From: Chryseobacterium culicis
Lineage (GTDB): Bacteria > Bacteroidota > Bacteroidia > Flavobacteriales > Weeksellaceae
Direction: 5' to 3'
Assembly (NCBI RefSeq): GCF_002979755.1
Contig: NZ_PCPP01000002.1
Location: 248,001 to 312,000, forward strand
Length of the DNA: 64,000 nt
Shown here: positions 17,797 through 27,174 of the stretch, piece by piece
Layout of the letters: every line of letters starts with the position of its first letter
Numbering within the stretch: position 1 is the first letter of the stretch
Translations under genes and position numbers: made by a program
Notes under the pieces: model-generated
Seen by the model: the letters and a program-made list of their open reading frames with translations, nothing else
What the model was told of the DNA's origin: nothing
Database searches by the model: none

Positions 17797-19086
17797 TTAA
17801 TTGAAATATTTTTGCAATATATTTGGAATTACAATATTATTATTGGCTATGATGGTCTGATATTCCAAAAGCTTATGTTTATCAGTGTCAAGCATCCACT
17901 CAAATCTTTCAATAAGAAAATCAGAATTATATGATTGATTATAGTGCTGTGCTAGCTTATTAAGAATATCTAGGTCTGCAGGATACTTTTTAATAATTTC
18001 AGAAATCAGATCCGCTCTATCATTAACCCATAAGTATGATTTAAATCCAATAAAGTTACTGTTGTTTAGGATCTCACTCTTAAATGTGCTTAAGAAATTA
18101 TTCGTAAGCAATACTAAGTGATCGTTATCATTGACGGAATATCTTCTCGCTGGTTTTATTACTCTTTTATTAGCTTCATCGATGTCATTTTGAGGAATCA
18201 GATTATTTCTTAAAAGCGAAGAATATACAGTTAATATATGGGTGTTGTAATCTGCTAAATCCGTAGTCCATAGATTTCTAACTTCACCTTCGGTAAGGTT
18301 GAATCTCAATATTTTATCGGGGTATTGAGATAAAAACTGCTTTAAATAATGTTTGTGTTTCTTAATATGTTGGATCGCACTTTTATTAACAATATCTTTA
18401 TTGATTTCCAAGCTTCTGTTAATAAATTCTAGTCGATGCGAAGATAAATCAAAAAAGAAGTCTCCTGTATCAAGAAATATTTCCCAGAAATCTTTGTATT
18501 TCGTTTTATCTACGGAAGATTCGATTTCTTGGACTAAAGGGGTAATATCTGTCCCTGCAGGAGTGAGTGTCGGATTAAAATGGTTTTTAATTTTATTAAT
18601 GAGTGTAGTCATTCCTCCTTCAAGTGTTATTTTAGACAAATTACTCTCTATAAAAGTCCAGAAAGATTCGACGTGAGAATGATCTATAATATTGTCTTTG
18701 TAATGTGCACAATCATTTCTCCTATTTTTCCAATATTCTATATCATCTCTAAGACTTTCACTAATATCAAAAATAGGATCTCTGTCCCTTATTTTATTTT
18801 GGTTTCTTCCCTCTCGTGTCTTTACGGCATCAAATACTGCTTTTTCCCAAGTGTCTTCATTAAGGAGTTTGGAGATTATACCATTCCATTTGCTTTCCGG
18901 AAATAGGCTAGGTCTGGTTCCACTGATTATTCTTTCCTTTAAAACGGTCATAAAAGCGAGGTACGAAAATAATAGAGCTGCCCTATTTGCTCCTGCCTTA
19001 TAGCAGACAGTTGCATCATCAAAGAGCATAATAGTGTCTTCAGAAAAATGATTTTTGTCGATCCAATTTTCTATTCTTAATTTCAT
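17797..19086 (-). CDS. HEPN-type protein, putative defence RNase or toxin
   Basis: 429 aa, soluble, no signal. The first ~150 residues are helical and contain RNDCAH at residues 123-128. This fits the R(N/D)xxxH signature of HEPN ribonuclease domains, with the usual preceding helix (DDIEYWKNRR). The C-terminal ~270 residues are helical with no motif I know. HEPN proteins cleave RNA and are frequent in toxin-antitoxin and abortive infection systems. It stands alone between the transposon end and the sulfur island, so it may be an independent defence gene. The RNase role is inferred from a single motif. Confidence 0.55.
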   Translation of the reverse strand: MKLRIENWIDKNHFSEDTIMLFDDATVCYKAGANRAALLFSYLAFMTVLKERIISGTRPSLFPESKWNGIISKLLNEDTWEKAVFDAVKTREGRNQNKIRDRDPIFDISESLRDDIEYWKNRRNDCAHYKDNIIDHSHVESFWTFIESNLSKITLEGGMTTLINKIKNHFNPTLTPAGTDITPLVQEIESSVDKTKYKDFWEIFLDTGDFFFDLSSHRLEFINRSLEINKDIVNKSAIQHIKKHKHYLKQFLSQYPDKILRFNLTEGEVRNLWTTDLADYNTHILTVYSSLLRNNLIPQNDIDEANKRVIKPARRYSVNDNDHLVLLTNNFLSTFKSEILNNSNFIGFKSYLWVNDRADLISEIIKKYPADLDILNKLAQHYNQSYNSDFLIERFEWMLDTDKHKLLEYQTIIANNNIVIPNILQKYFN

Positions 19087-19773
19087 GTGAATATAATTTT
19101 AGGTTAAGTTTTTATCTAAGATATAATTTAGTTGTGCTCATTTACTATCGACCATTTCAGAATTTTTAATGATATGATAAAATTCATATTCGTCTTAATA
19201 TAAATTAAGTAGCAGAAGTATTTTCTTTACATCTCGGTTATTGATACGTTCCCCCTTTTTAGGTTTAAATTTAATGATAGAATGAAAAAAAGGAAAATTA
19301 TTGTCAACGTATATTTTGCCTTTTGGCTGATGTCAAATAGATGGTAGCTGAGACAATTTTTTTTAAATGTATTTTTATAGCTAAAAAATTCCAGATGTTC
19401 TTCCATTTAAATTGTTTACAGAAAAATACAAGTTATTTTGAATAGTAAAAAAAGGATTCCCGTAATAGAAAAAAATAATCTTACGATTTTTAACTAAGCT
19501 TATTTCAGATAGCAAGTGTCATAAGAGAATAATTTATTCAAGTTCCTTTATACAAAAATTTTGCGAAGAAATTCTAATGCGTCAAGTTCTGTCGCATTAG
19601 AATTTTAGCTTTGTATAAATTATAGTTATTTTTTTTTTTTTTTTCTAAAATTTAGTTCAACCTCTTGTAATTCAATCGGTTATTGTTGTTTTTTGCAATT
19701 AATTACTTCTAATCCTAAATGGATGAATGCATCCATTTAAAAAATTATTAACTTGCAGTATTAAATTGTTATC
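19087..19773. other. Long AT-rich leader region before the sulfur island
   Basis: 687 bp without a coding frame. It holds a structured inverted repeat at 19547-19619 and a run of 16 T at about 19629-19644, and it must contain the start signals of both the HEPN gene (minus) and the DUF4007 operon (plus). No clear TAnnTTTG box was found near 19774. Confidence 0.5.
19547..19619. repeat. Nested inverted repeat, possible structured RNA or REP-like element
   Basis: An inner perfect 13-bp stem AAATTCTAATGCG / CGCATTAGAATTT (19569-19581, 19593-19605) encloses the 11-base loop TCAAGTTCTGT. An outer 10-bp stem TTTATACAAA / TTTGTATAAA (19547-19556, 19610-19619) surrounds it. The loop sequence recurs with one change at 53208-53218, also between CG-containing arms. 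It has a T-run downstream but not directly attached. Confidence 0.65.
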
Positions 19774-20661
19774 ATGAATATTTTAAAATTTTCAGGACAC
19801 GACACATTTCATTGTAGACAACAGTGGTTGTCAAAGGGTATTAAAGTTATTGAAAATGAGGGTGTTGGAGTGTTTTCGTTGCCTGAAGTAGCTATATCAA
19901 AATTAGGAGTAGGTAAAAATATGGTACAGTCAATACAACATTGGCTGAAAGCTTTTGGATTGATCAATGAGAAATATGAGATCTTAGAAATTTCCAAAAA
20001 AATATTTTTGCCAGAAAATGAGTTTGATCCTTATTTAGAAGATGAAGGAACATTATGGCTGTTGCAGTATAAAATCTGCCACACAAATTACGCAAGTATT
20101 TATAAGCTTGTGTTTTCAGAGTTTTTTAATGATAAAATAAATTTAGAGTTTTCTGAAACTCAGGTCATACAGTTTATTGCAAAGAAGCTTAGAGATGCTA
20201 AAATAAGAGAAGTAAGTAACAATACGTTAAGTTCCGATTTTAAAGTTTTTGTAAGGTCATATGCAACGCCTGTCAAGTCATTAAAAACCATTGAAGATGA
20301 TTTTAATTCTCCTTTTTTAGAGCTTAATCTAATTTCTCAATTATCATATAAAAATGCTTTCGGAGATACTGTTTACAGAATCAATAAAGACAGTGAAAAG
20401 TATATTCCATTATCCATATTTGCATATTGCCTTTTAGATTATATGGGAGATAGGAGCATTATTTCTTACGACGAGATAAGAAATACTATAGGGGCTTATT
20501 TCTGTCTTTCCATTGAGGGATTGGAGAATTTAATTGACAGTCTGTGTGTTGATTACCAGGAGTTTGTTTATAAAAATGATGCAGGGATAAGACAAATACA
20601 AGTTAAAAATATTTCAAGAGACTATCAAAATAACTTATTGCAATCATACTATGGCGTATAA
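19774..20661 (+). CDS. DUF4007 family protein
   Basis: 295 aa. The N-terminus FSGHDTFHCRQQWLSKG and the following KLGVGKNMVQSIQHWLKAFG are the hallmark of DUF4007. This family of unknown biochemistry contains winged-helix-like segments and occurs next to sulfur-transfer (DndC-like) genes and other DNA-modification genes. It probably binds DNA or acts as a specificity part; this is inference. It is the first gene of a six-gene operon and overlaps the large ATPase gene by 11 bp. Length is as expected for the family. Confidence 0.82.
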   Translation: MNILKFSGHDTFHCRQQWLSKGIKVIENEGVGVFSLPEVAISKLGVGKNMVQSIQHWLKAFGLINEKYEILEISKKIFLPENEFDPYLEDEGTLWLLQYKICHTNYASIYKLVFSEFFNDKINLEFSETQVIQFIAKKLRDAKIREVSNNTLSSDFKVFVRSYATPVKSLKTIEDDFNSPFLELNLISQLSYKNAFGDTVYRINKDSEKYIPLSIFAYCLLDYMGDRSIISYDEIRNTIGAYFCLSIEGLENLIDSLCVDYQEFVYKNDAGIRQIQVKNISRDYQNNLLQSYYGV

Positions 20662-23600
20662 TAATATATCTACAAATATTCTAAGGGACGAACAAAAAGA
20701 GCTTAACTATGTAGTTACGCCCAATGCGATTGAAATTTATGAAAGGATTATTGGAAGCTTGGGTAAGAGTAATAGATCCTTTACCCTTATTGGGAATTAT
20801 GGAACAGGAAAGTCGACTTTTTTATGGGCTTTAGAAAAGAACTTACTCAATAAGAAAATATTTTTTAATACCAATAACGGGTCAGAGATAAAATCGTATG
20901 ATTTTATTAAGTCAATTGGAGATAATGTTTCTTTAACGCATGTGCTCCTTAAAGTTCTTGGCTTAAAAGAGGGAGGTTCGGTAGAGGTCCTGCAAGAACT
21001 TGAAAAAAGAAGAACTTCTGCTGCAAAAAAAAATAACGGATTAGTCTTAATCATTGATGAGTTTGGAAAGTTTCTGGAGTTCGCAAGCAAAAGTAAAGAC
21101 AACAATGATTTGTATTTGTTACAGCAGATTTCTGAATGGTGTAATGATGATAAAAAAAATGTATTTTTTATAATTTCATTACATCAAAGTTTTATTTCCT
21201 ATTCTAATTCTCTGGAAGCAACAGAAAGACAGGAGTGGGAAAAAATTAAAGGAAGATTTATTGAGCTGCCCTTTAATGAACCGGTAGAACAATTGCTCTA
21301 CTTTGCATCAAAAAAACTGGATGATTTTGAATTGCCCAAAAGCAGACAAAATGACTTTAATCTTTTAAATAAGTTAATAAAAAAGAATAACCTTATCAGT
21401 TTTATTAAATTTGATATCTCTGAGTTAGCAAAATCCCTTTATCCGTTAGATTGTTTATCTGCGAGTATTCTCGTATATTCTTTACAGCGTTACGGACAAA
21501 ATGAGAGATCTTTGTTTACATTCCTTAATGATGGCTCAAAATTTTCTATTAACTCATTTAAAGGTAAGTTTTATGCCATTTCAAATGTGTTTGATTATTT
21601 GGTCAATACGTTGGGAAGTGAAATATATAGTTTTAATAATAGTCACCGTTCTCAATGGCAAACCTGTTTTGCTGCATTGGAAAGAGCTGAATTAATTGAT
21701 GAAGTCGACTATTCGTTAATGGCGACCATTATTAAGACGATCTGTCTTGTGAATATTTTTACTAAAGCAGGAAGCCTATTTGATCGTGAATTTATTTCAG
21801 GATATATTAAATACACTACTGACTTTACCATTTCGGATGTTGAAAAAGCTATTGTGAAGCTGGATAAAGCGGGAATTATCCGTTTTTACAGACACAGTAA
21901 TAAGATCAATTTTTTAGATGGCACAGATATAGATATCGAGCAAGAGCTCGCAGCAGCATCTAAGGAAATTAACCAGGGTTTTTCTGTCAGCAATACTATT
22001 TCTGATTATATTGATTTCCCGGTAATCCTTGTAAAGGAAAATTCATTTGAAAGAGGGACGCCTCGATTTTTTGAATTTAAGATTCTTTCTGATATTAATA
22101 AAATAAGCAATGCAGAGGGTCCATTGGACGGATATATTAATCTTATTCTGGATGGCTCTTTAAAAGAAAAGGATGTGCGCACTGCATCAGTGAATGCAGG
22201 GAGTAATCTTTTTGTTATTTATAAAAATTCAAAAGAGATACACAATGAAATTTTTACCATTAATAAACTTGAATTTTTAATTGATAAACATTCGGAAGAC
22301 ATAAATGCCGTTAAGCTTCTCAAAAAGGAAAGAGATTTTCATTCTAAACAATTAGAAAAATTTGTTTTAGATAATCTGTTTGTTTCCAATGATCAGAACG
22401 TTTGGTATTATAATGGTTTACCTAGAGCAATTGAGTCGAAAAAGTCTCTCAATAAAATGCTTTCAATAATTTGTAATGAGGAATTTGAAAGTGCACCCAA
22501 CCTTAAGAATGAATTAATCAACAAGGAATTTCTCAGTCCTCAGATACTTACTGCAAGGAAAGCGCTTCTCCGCTATTTATTGAGCAATGAGACGTTAGAA
22601 AACTTAGGATTTCCGGAGGATAAATTTCCACCAGAGAAATCAATTTATATTTCATTGCTGAAAGATACAGGTATCCACTCAAGAAATAAGCAACTCAAAC
22701 ATTTCTCGTATGGGGCTCCCTCGGATGAAACATTTAGAGCCTTATGGGAAGAATGTACTAATTTTTTGAGATCTACACATTCGGCAAAAAGAAATTTAGC
22801 AGAACTGTATGAAATTTTAAGCAAAGCTCCTTATAAATTAAAAAAAGGCTTTATCGATTTTTGGATTCCCATGTTTTTAATTATAAATAAAGAAGATTTT
22901 GCCTTATTTCATGAAACCAATGGATTTGTACCTTACTTAACTGAAGATGTATTGGATTTAGTTCATAAATTACCTTCTAATTATGCAGTTAAAAGTTACG
23001 AAATATCAGGATTAAACGTCAATCTTTTAGAAAGCTACAAAGAACTTGTACAAATTGGAAACGATGAAGCTGGAGCTAAAAGTACGTTTCTTTCAATCTA
23101 TGGGAACTTCTTGCGTTTTTACAGGGGGTTAAATGAATATGCATTATATACAAAGAGTGTTTCACCAAAAGCAGTTAATTTCAGAGAGGCAATAAAGAAC
23201 TCAAAGGACCCTGAAGATGCTTTATTTTCACAGTTTCCAAACGCATTAGGATTTTATACAATGTCAATTATTGAGAATGATGAAATTTTAAAATCATATA
23301 CTTTTCACATACAGGATGCAATCAGGGAACTTCGAAGTGCCTATGATAATCTTCTGAATAGAATTGAAGGCCACATTATAAGTTCTTTTGCCTGTAGCTC
23401 TGATGATTTTGTAGTATATAAAGCAGAGATTGGAGAACGATTAATTAATGTCAATATACATTTACTTGGGTCGGAACAGTCTGTTGTATACAAAAGGCTT
23501 ATTTCTTCTTTGGATGATAGAGCTTCGTGGTTAAAGTCAGTAGCGGACGCCGTATTGGGAAAATCAATTGATAAAATGATTGATGAAGAAGAAGTTTTAC

Positions 23601-23881
23601 TGATGAATAATCTACAGGAGTTTATCCTGGGGTTGATAAAAGCCTCTGAGCTTCATGAATTTGCTCCAAATGATAATAGAAGCATGGTTTCCATTCAAAT
23701 GATTGGTGTTTCTGGTGCTATTTTGGATGATAAGATTATAATTTCCAGAGATCCTAACCCAGAATTTGAAGCGATTAAAACACAGGTAATGGAGCGTTTA
23801 ACCACATTGGATATTCACAGGCGTAAGCAAATGCTTATGGAGTTGCTATCCGGTGAATTTCAACAAGATTTAGTAGTATGA
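20651..23881 (+). CDS. Large AAA+ ATPase of the sulfur-type island
   Basis: 1076 aa, soluble. A P-loop (GNYGTGKST, residues 48-56) and a Walker B (LVLIIDEFGKFLEF, Asp136-Glu137) mark an N-terminal ATPase of the large STAND/ORC-like group used in defence systems (compare BrxC/PglY in BREX). The remaining ~750 residues are helical and without a motif I know. It overlaps DUF4007 before it (11 bp) and the PP-loop gene after it (ATGA, 4 bp), so the three are tightly coupled. It likely works as a DNA-bound motor or switch in the complex. A specific homologue cannot be named from sequence alone. Confidence 0.75.
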   Translation: MAYNNISTNILRDEQKELNYVVTPNAIEIYERIIGSLGKSNRSFTLIGNYGTGKSTFLWALEKNLLNKKIFFNTNNGSEIKSYDFIKSIGDNVSLTHVLLKVLGLKEGGSVEVLQELEKRRTSAAKKNNGLVLIIDEFGKFLEFASKSKDNNDLYLLQQISEWCNDDKKNVFFIISLHQSFISYSNSLEATERQEWEKIKGRFIELPFNEPVEQLLYFASKKLDDFELPKSRQNDFNLLNKLIKKNNLISFIKFDISELAKSLYPLDCLSASILVYSLQRYGQNERSLFTFLNDGSKFSINSFKGKFYAISNVFDYLVNTLGSEIYSFNNSHRSQWQTCFAALERAELIDEVDYSLMATIIKTICLVNIFTKAGSLFDREFISGYIKYTTDFTISDVEKAIVKLDKAGIIRFYRHSNKINFLDGTDIDIEQELAAASKEINQGFSVSNTISDYIDFPVILVKENSFERGTPRFFEFKILSDINKISNAEGPLDGYINLILDGSLKEKDVRTASVNAGSNLFVIYKNSKEIHNEIFTINKLEFLIDKHSEDINAVKLLKKERDFHSKQLEKFVLDNLFVSNDQNVWYYNGLPRAIESKKSLNKMLSIICNEEFESAPNLKNELINKEFLSPQILTARKALLRYLLSNETLENLGFPEDKFPPEKSIYISLLKDTGIHSRNKQLKHFSYGAPSDETFRALWEECTNFLRSTHSAKRNLAELYEILSKAPYKLKKGFIDFWIPMFLIINKEDFALFHETNGFVPYLTEDVLDLVHKLPSNYAVKSYEISGLNVNLLESYKELVQIGNDEAGAKSTFLSIYGNFLRFYRGLNEYALYTKSVSPKAVNFREAIKNSKDPEDALFSQFPNALGFYTMSIIENDEILKSYTFHIQDAIRELRSAYDNLLNRIEGHIISSFACSSDDFVVYKAEIGERLINVNIHLLGSEQSVVYKRLISSLDDRASWLKSVADAVLGKSIDKMIDEEEVLLMNNLQEFILGLIKASELHEFAPNDNRSMVSIQMIGVSGAILDDKIIISRDPNPEFEAIKTQVMERLTTLDIHRRKQMLMELLSGEFQQDLVV

Positions 23882-25002
23882 GTGAAATAAAACAAGTTTT
23901 AGGAATTTCCGGAGGAAAAGACAGTGCTGCCTTGGCTATTTACATGAGCAGAAAACACCCAGATATTGATGTTGAATATTATACTTGTGATACAGGAAAA
24001 GAATTAAAAGAAACCTATGATCTTATTAATAAACTAAATTCTGTGTTGGGCAAGGATATCCGTCTTTATAAATCCATAGACGAATTAAATTCTCCTGAAA
24101 AAAATCCCTTCGATCATTTTATGGCAGTAGGAGGTGGTTATCTGCCTTCAGCTACTGCACGATGGTGTACAACAAAAATGAAGCTTCAACCATTTGAAGA
24201 AGAAATTGGAGATACTCCAACGATCTCCTATGTGGGAATAAGAGGTGATGAAAATAGAGAGGGGTATATTTCAAAAAAAGAAAATATACAATCTATTTTT
24301 CCTTTCAGAAAAAATATTTGGAGTGAAGATGTTATAAAGAAGTTCCTTTCTAATTCAAATATTGATTTTGTTGCAGCTCATTATAGATTATTAGCGGGTG
24401 AAAATCATGATATTGAGTTGATTTTGCAGTACGTTAATCTTCCTATATCTCCCCGTTTTACACAGAGACAAAAGCTCAATGCACTGCTGGAAACTGATGT
24501 GAAACTTTTTAATAAAGTAGTATTTGAATTTCTGAAAACAACTGATTATCCTGTCGGAAAACTGGAAAGTTTTTCTCTTGTTGACAATGACGAAGTTCTT
24601 GGAATTGATGATATTTTTTATATCCTTGAAAATTCAGGAGTGGGAATTCCTACATACTATCTGCCCATTGAATATACTGTTGAAATTGACGGAGAGCTTA
24701 AGCATGGAACTTATTCAAGAAGCAGATCAGGATGTTTTTTTTGTTTTTTTCAGCAAAAAATAGAATGGGTTTGGCTTTTAGAACAACATCCTGACTTGTA
24801 TGAAGAGGCCATAAAATATGAAAAAGAAGGCTTTACGTGGACTATAGAACCTCTTATAGAGCTCAAAAAACCTGAAAGGGTAAATTCTATTAAAAAAGAA
24901 CACTATCTTAGGATGAACAGAAATAAAATAAAAACAGCAAACAACTGGCAGGATGAAATCCTTCAAGCAGAGGGAGAGGGTTGTGCAAGTTGCTTTATCT
25001 AA
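23878..25002 (+). CDS. DndC-like PP-loop ATPase / PAPS reductase family
   Basis: 374 aa. The PP-loop SGGKDS is at residues 11-16, and ARWCTTKMK follows the nucleotide fold as in PAPS-reductase/DndC proteins. C-terminal Cys pairs are seen in SGCFFCFFQ and in the last residues GCASCFI, likely ligands of an iron-sulfur cluster. In phosphorothioation systems DndC activates the DNA backbone with ATP and helps insert sulfur supplied by a cysteine desulfurase. Such an enzyme is encoded in the facing operon. The role here is inferred from that pair; a tRNA-thiolating or sulfate-reducing role is less likely given the neighbours. Confidence 0.8.
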   Translation: MSEIKQVLGISGGKDSAALAIYMSRKHPDIDVEYYTCDTGKELKETYDLINKLNSVLGKDIRLYKSIDELNSPEKNPFDHFMAVGGGYLPSATARWCTTKMKLQPFEEEIGDTPTISYVGIRGDENREGYISKKENIQSIFPFRKNIWSEDVIKKFLSNSNIDFVAAHYRLLAGENHDIELILQYVNLPISPRFTQRQKLNALLETDVKLFNKVVFEFLKTTDYPVGKLESFSLVDNDEVLGIDDIFYILENSGVGIPTYYLPIEYTVEIDGELKHGTYSRSRSGCFFCFFQQKIEWVWLLEQHPDLYEEAIKYEKEGFTWTIEPLIELKKPERVNSIKKEHYLRMNRNKIKTANNWQDEILQAEGEGCASCFI

Positions 25003-25008
25003 ATAATT

Positions 25009-27174
25009 ATGAGTATAAATCAAGATGAGTTTGATATCGAAGATTTTGATACCGGTGTAAATTTTAGTGTTGATGCGGGATTAATTAACAGACTCGGAGA
25101 TGAATTGGTAGGGAGATCGGAAACTGCGGTTTCTGAATTAATCAAAAATGCTTATGATGCTGATGCTAATAATGTCGTTTTAAACTTCATTGATTCTGAT
25201 TCCTTAAGCGGATCTTTAGTTATTAAGGATGACGGGATAGGTATGAATTTATCTCAATTAATCAATGGGTTTATGAGGTTATCATCGTCGGATAAACTCC
25301 ATAATCCGGTTTCTCCTATTTTCGAAAGACAAAGAGCTGGGCGAAAAGGAATTGGACGATTCGCCACACAAAGGCTCGGAAATAAACTGACTATCATCAC
25401 TAAAGATAAAAATTCTAAAAAAGGGTTAAAGCTTGAAGTAGATTGGACACAGTACAAGATAGATACTGATTTAACAAGTATTTACAATCCGATATCAGAG
25501 ATTGATGTAGATTTTGTTTCCGGAACAATTTTAACAATAAATGACCTAAAGGATACTTGGACAGAATCACAAATTAAAAGAGTTTTTAGATATGTTTCAG
25601 ATCTACTTCAACCTGATTACCTTTCAACATTAGGGTCTAATCTTAATATCGCTCTAGAAAACTCTGATGGCTATTTTAATGTTAGCTGTTTTAAAACAAA
25701 CGGCTTTGAATCTGTTGAAATTGCGAGTGTTGAGACTATGGTGTTTGACAATGCATTAGGGGTGATTGAAGGTTCTGTTAGCAATAATGTAGGAGTTTGC
25801 CGTGTGGTCAGCAGACGTTTTGATATTGATGATGAAATTATTCTAGAAGGTCAATATAATAAGCTTGAAAATACAGTCCACTTTAAGGCTTACTATTTTA
25901 TATATAACTATGAATGGTATGACGGATATATTCCTAAAATGGAATTTCAAAGGATTAAAGATTTATCTGAGGAAAATGGGGGAATAAAATTGTATCGCAA
26001 TGGATTCAGAGTTTTGCCCTATGGAGAAAAAGGTAATGACTGGGCTAATATTGAAAAAGCTAATCTAAGAACACAAGACAATGCATATGTTCCTTTCAAT
26101 AACAATAGCTTCTTTGGGTTTGTTGAAATCGTTGACAGAGATGGAAATGTCTTTGAAGAAACCTCAAGTAGGGAAGGATTGATTGAAAATGAAGCTTTTA
26201 CACAGTTAACCAATTTTATAAATAACGCTTTACGCCAAGCCGCTTTACGAATAAATTCGGCAAGATACAGAGAGAAGAAAACAAGAAATTCAACAGATTC
26301 TGAAAGTATAAATTATAATAGCGATACAAGAAATAGTCAGCAAAGGCTTCTTGGCCTTAAAGGAAAAAGCCCTGAAGATGATAAACTTATTGATGATGTC
26401 ATCCATCAGCTTGAAGAGAGGGAAATGCTTAGAGTACTTGCGGGAATTGGGCTTAATATTGCAGAATTTACTCACGAAATCAGACAATTTATTCCATCTT
26501 TTAACGGAAGTATAAACTTTCTTTCAAGTCAGGAAAACTTAAATGAACAAGCAAAAGAATCTTTATTGAATCTGAAAGATAACTTTAATCGTTTTAAAAC
26601 GTATACATCTTATATTGATAATACAATAACCCGTAATGTTAACAGAGAAAAACAACCTTTAGACATTAGGAAATTAGTCACTGAATTTAAAAATATTATA
26701 TCTTTCGAACTCAAGAATATTTCTATCAAGTTTTTTGATGAATTTTACGGTTATGATCTTTATACTGAACCGATGCATCCCTCAGAATGGTCTTCTATAC
26801 TGTATAATTTATATACCAATTCAAAGAAAGCAATAAAAAGAGCAAATAGGGCTCAGGGAATGATTAAAGTTATTTGCGGCAGAGAAGATGGTAAAGTCTA
26901 TCTTGAATTTATGGATAATGGGGATGGTATTCCTCAAAAAAATCAAGATAGGATATTTGATGCCTTTTTTACAACATCTTCATCAGGCCCCATGAATGTT
27001 AACAGAAATGATGCTGTCACTGGAACCGGATTAGGACTGAAAATAGTAAAAGATATTATTTTATCCTATAGGGGCAGTATAAAAGTAATTGATCCGGAAG
27101 AAGAATTTATAACCTGCCTTAGAATAGAAATCCCTGAGGCATCATTAGATACATTAGAAAAATATGGCTATTAG
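25009..27174 (+). CDS. Protein with two GHKL ATPase domains, histidine-kinase-like
   Basis: 721 aa, no membrane segment. Residues ~15-200 form an Hsp90/MutL-like GHKL domain: N-box SELIKNAYDADA, G1 IKDDGIGM, G2 GRKGIGRFA. The C-terminal third looks like a histidine kinase: H-box EFTHEIRQF, N-box NLYTNSKKAIK, G1 FMDNGDGIP, G2 GTGLGLKIVKDII. Such a two-headed protein could sense phage or DNA through the first domain and phosphorylate the receiver protein encoded just downstream (11-bp overlap). It lies 6 bp after the DndC-like gene. Kinase activity is inferred from motifs only. Confidence 0.8.
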   Translation: MSINQDEFDIEDFDTGVNFSVDAGLINRLGDELVGRSETAVSELIKNAYDADANNVVLNFIDSDSLSGSLVIKDDGIGMNLSQLINGFMRLSSSDKLHNPVSPIFERQRAGRKGIGRFATQRLGNKLTIITKDKNSKKGLKLEVDWTQYKIDTDLTSIYNPISEIDVDFVSGTILTINDLKDTWTESQIKRVFRYVSDLLQPDYLSTLGSNLNIALENSDGYFNVSCFKTNGFESVEIASVETMVFDNALGVIEGSVSNNVGVCRVVSRRFDIDDEIILEGQYNKLENTVHFKAYYFIYNYEWYDGYIPKMEFQRIKDLSEENGGIKLYRNGFRVLPYGEKGNDWANIEKANLRTQDNAYVPFNNNSFFGFVEIVDRDGNVFEETSSREGLIENEAFTQLTNFINNALRQAALRINSARYREKKTRNSTDSESINYNSDTRNSQQRLLGLKGKSPEDDKLIDDVIHQLEEREMLRVLAGIGLNIAEFTHEIRQFIPSFNGSINFLSSQENLNEQAKESLLNLKDNFNRFKTYTSYIDNTITRNVNREKQPLDIRKLVTEFKNIISFELKNISIKFFDEFYGYDLYTEPMHPSEWSSILYNLYTNSKKAIKRANRAQGMIKVICGREDGKVYLEFMDNGDGIPQKNQDRIFDAFFTTSSSGPMNVNRNDAVTGTGLGLKIVKDIILSYRGSIKVIDPEEEFITCLRIEIPEASLDTLEKYGY

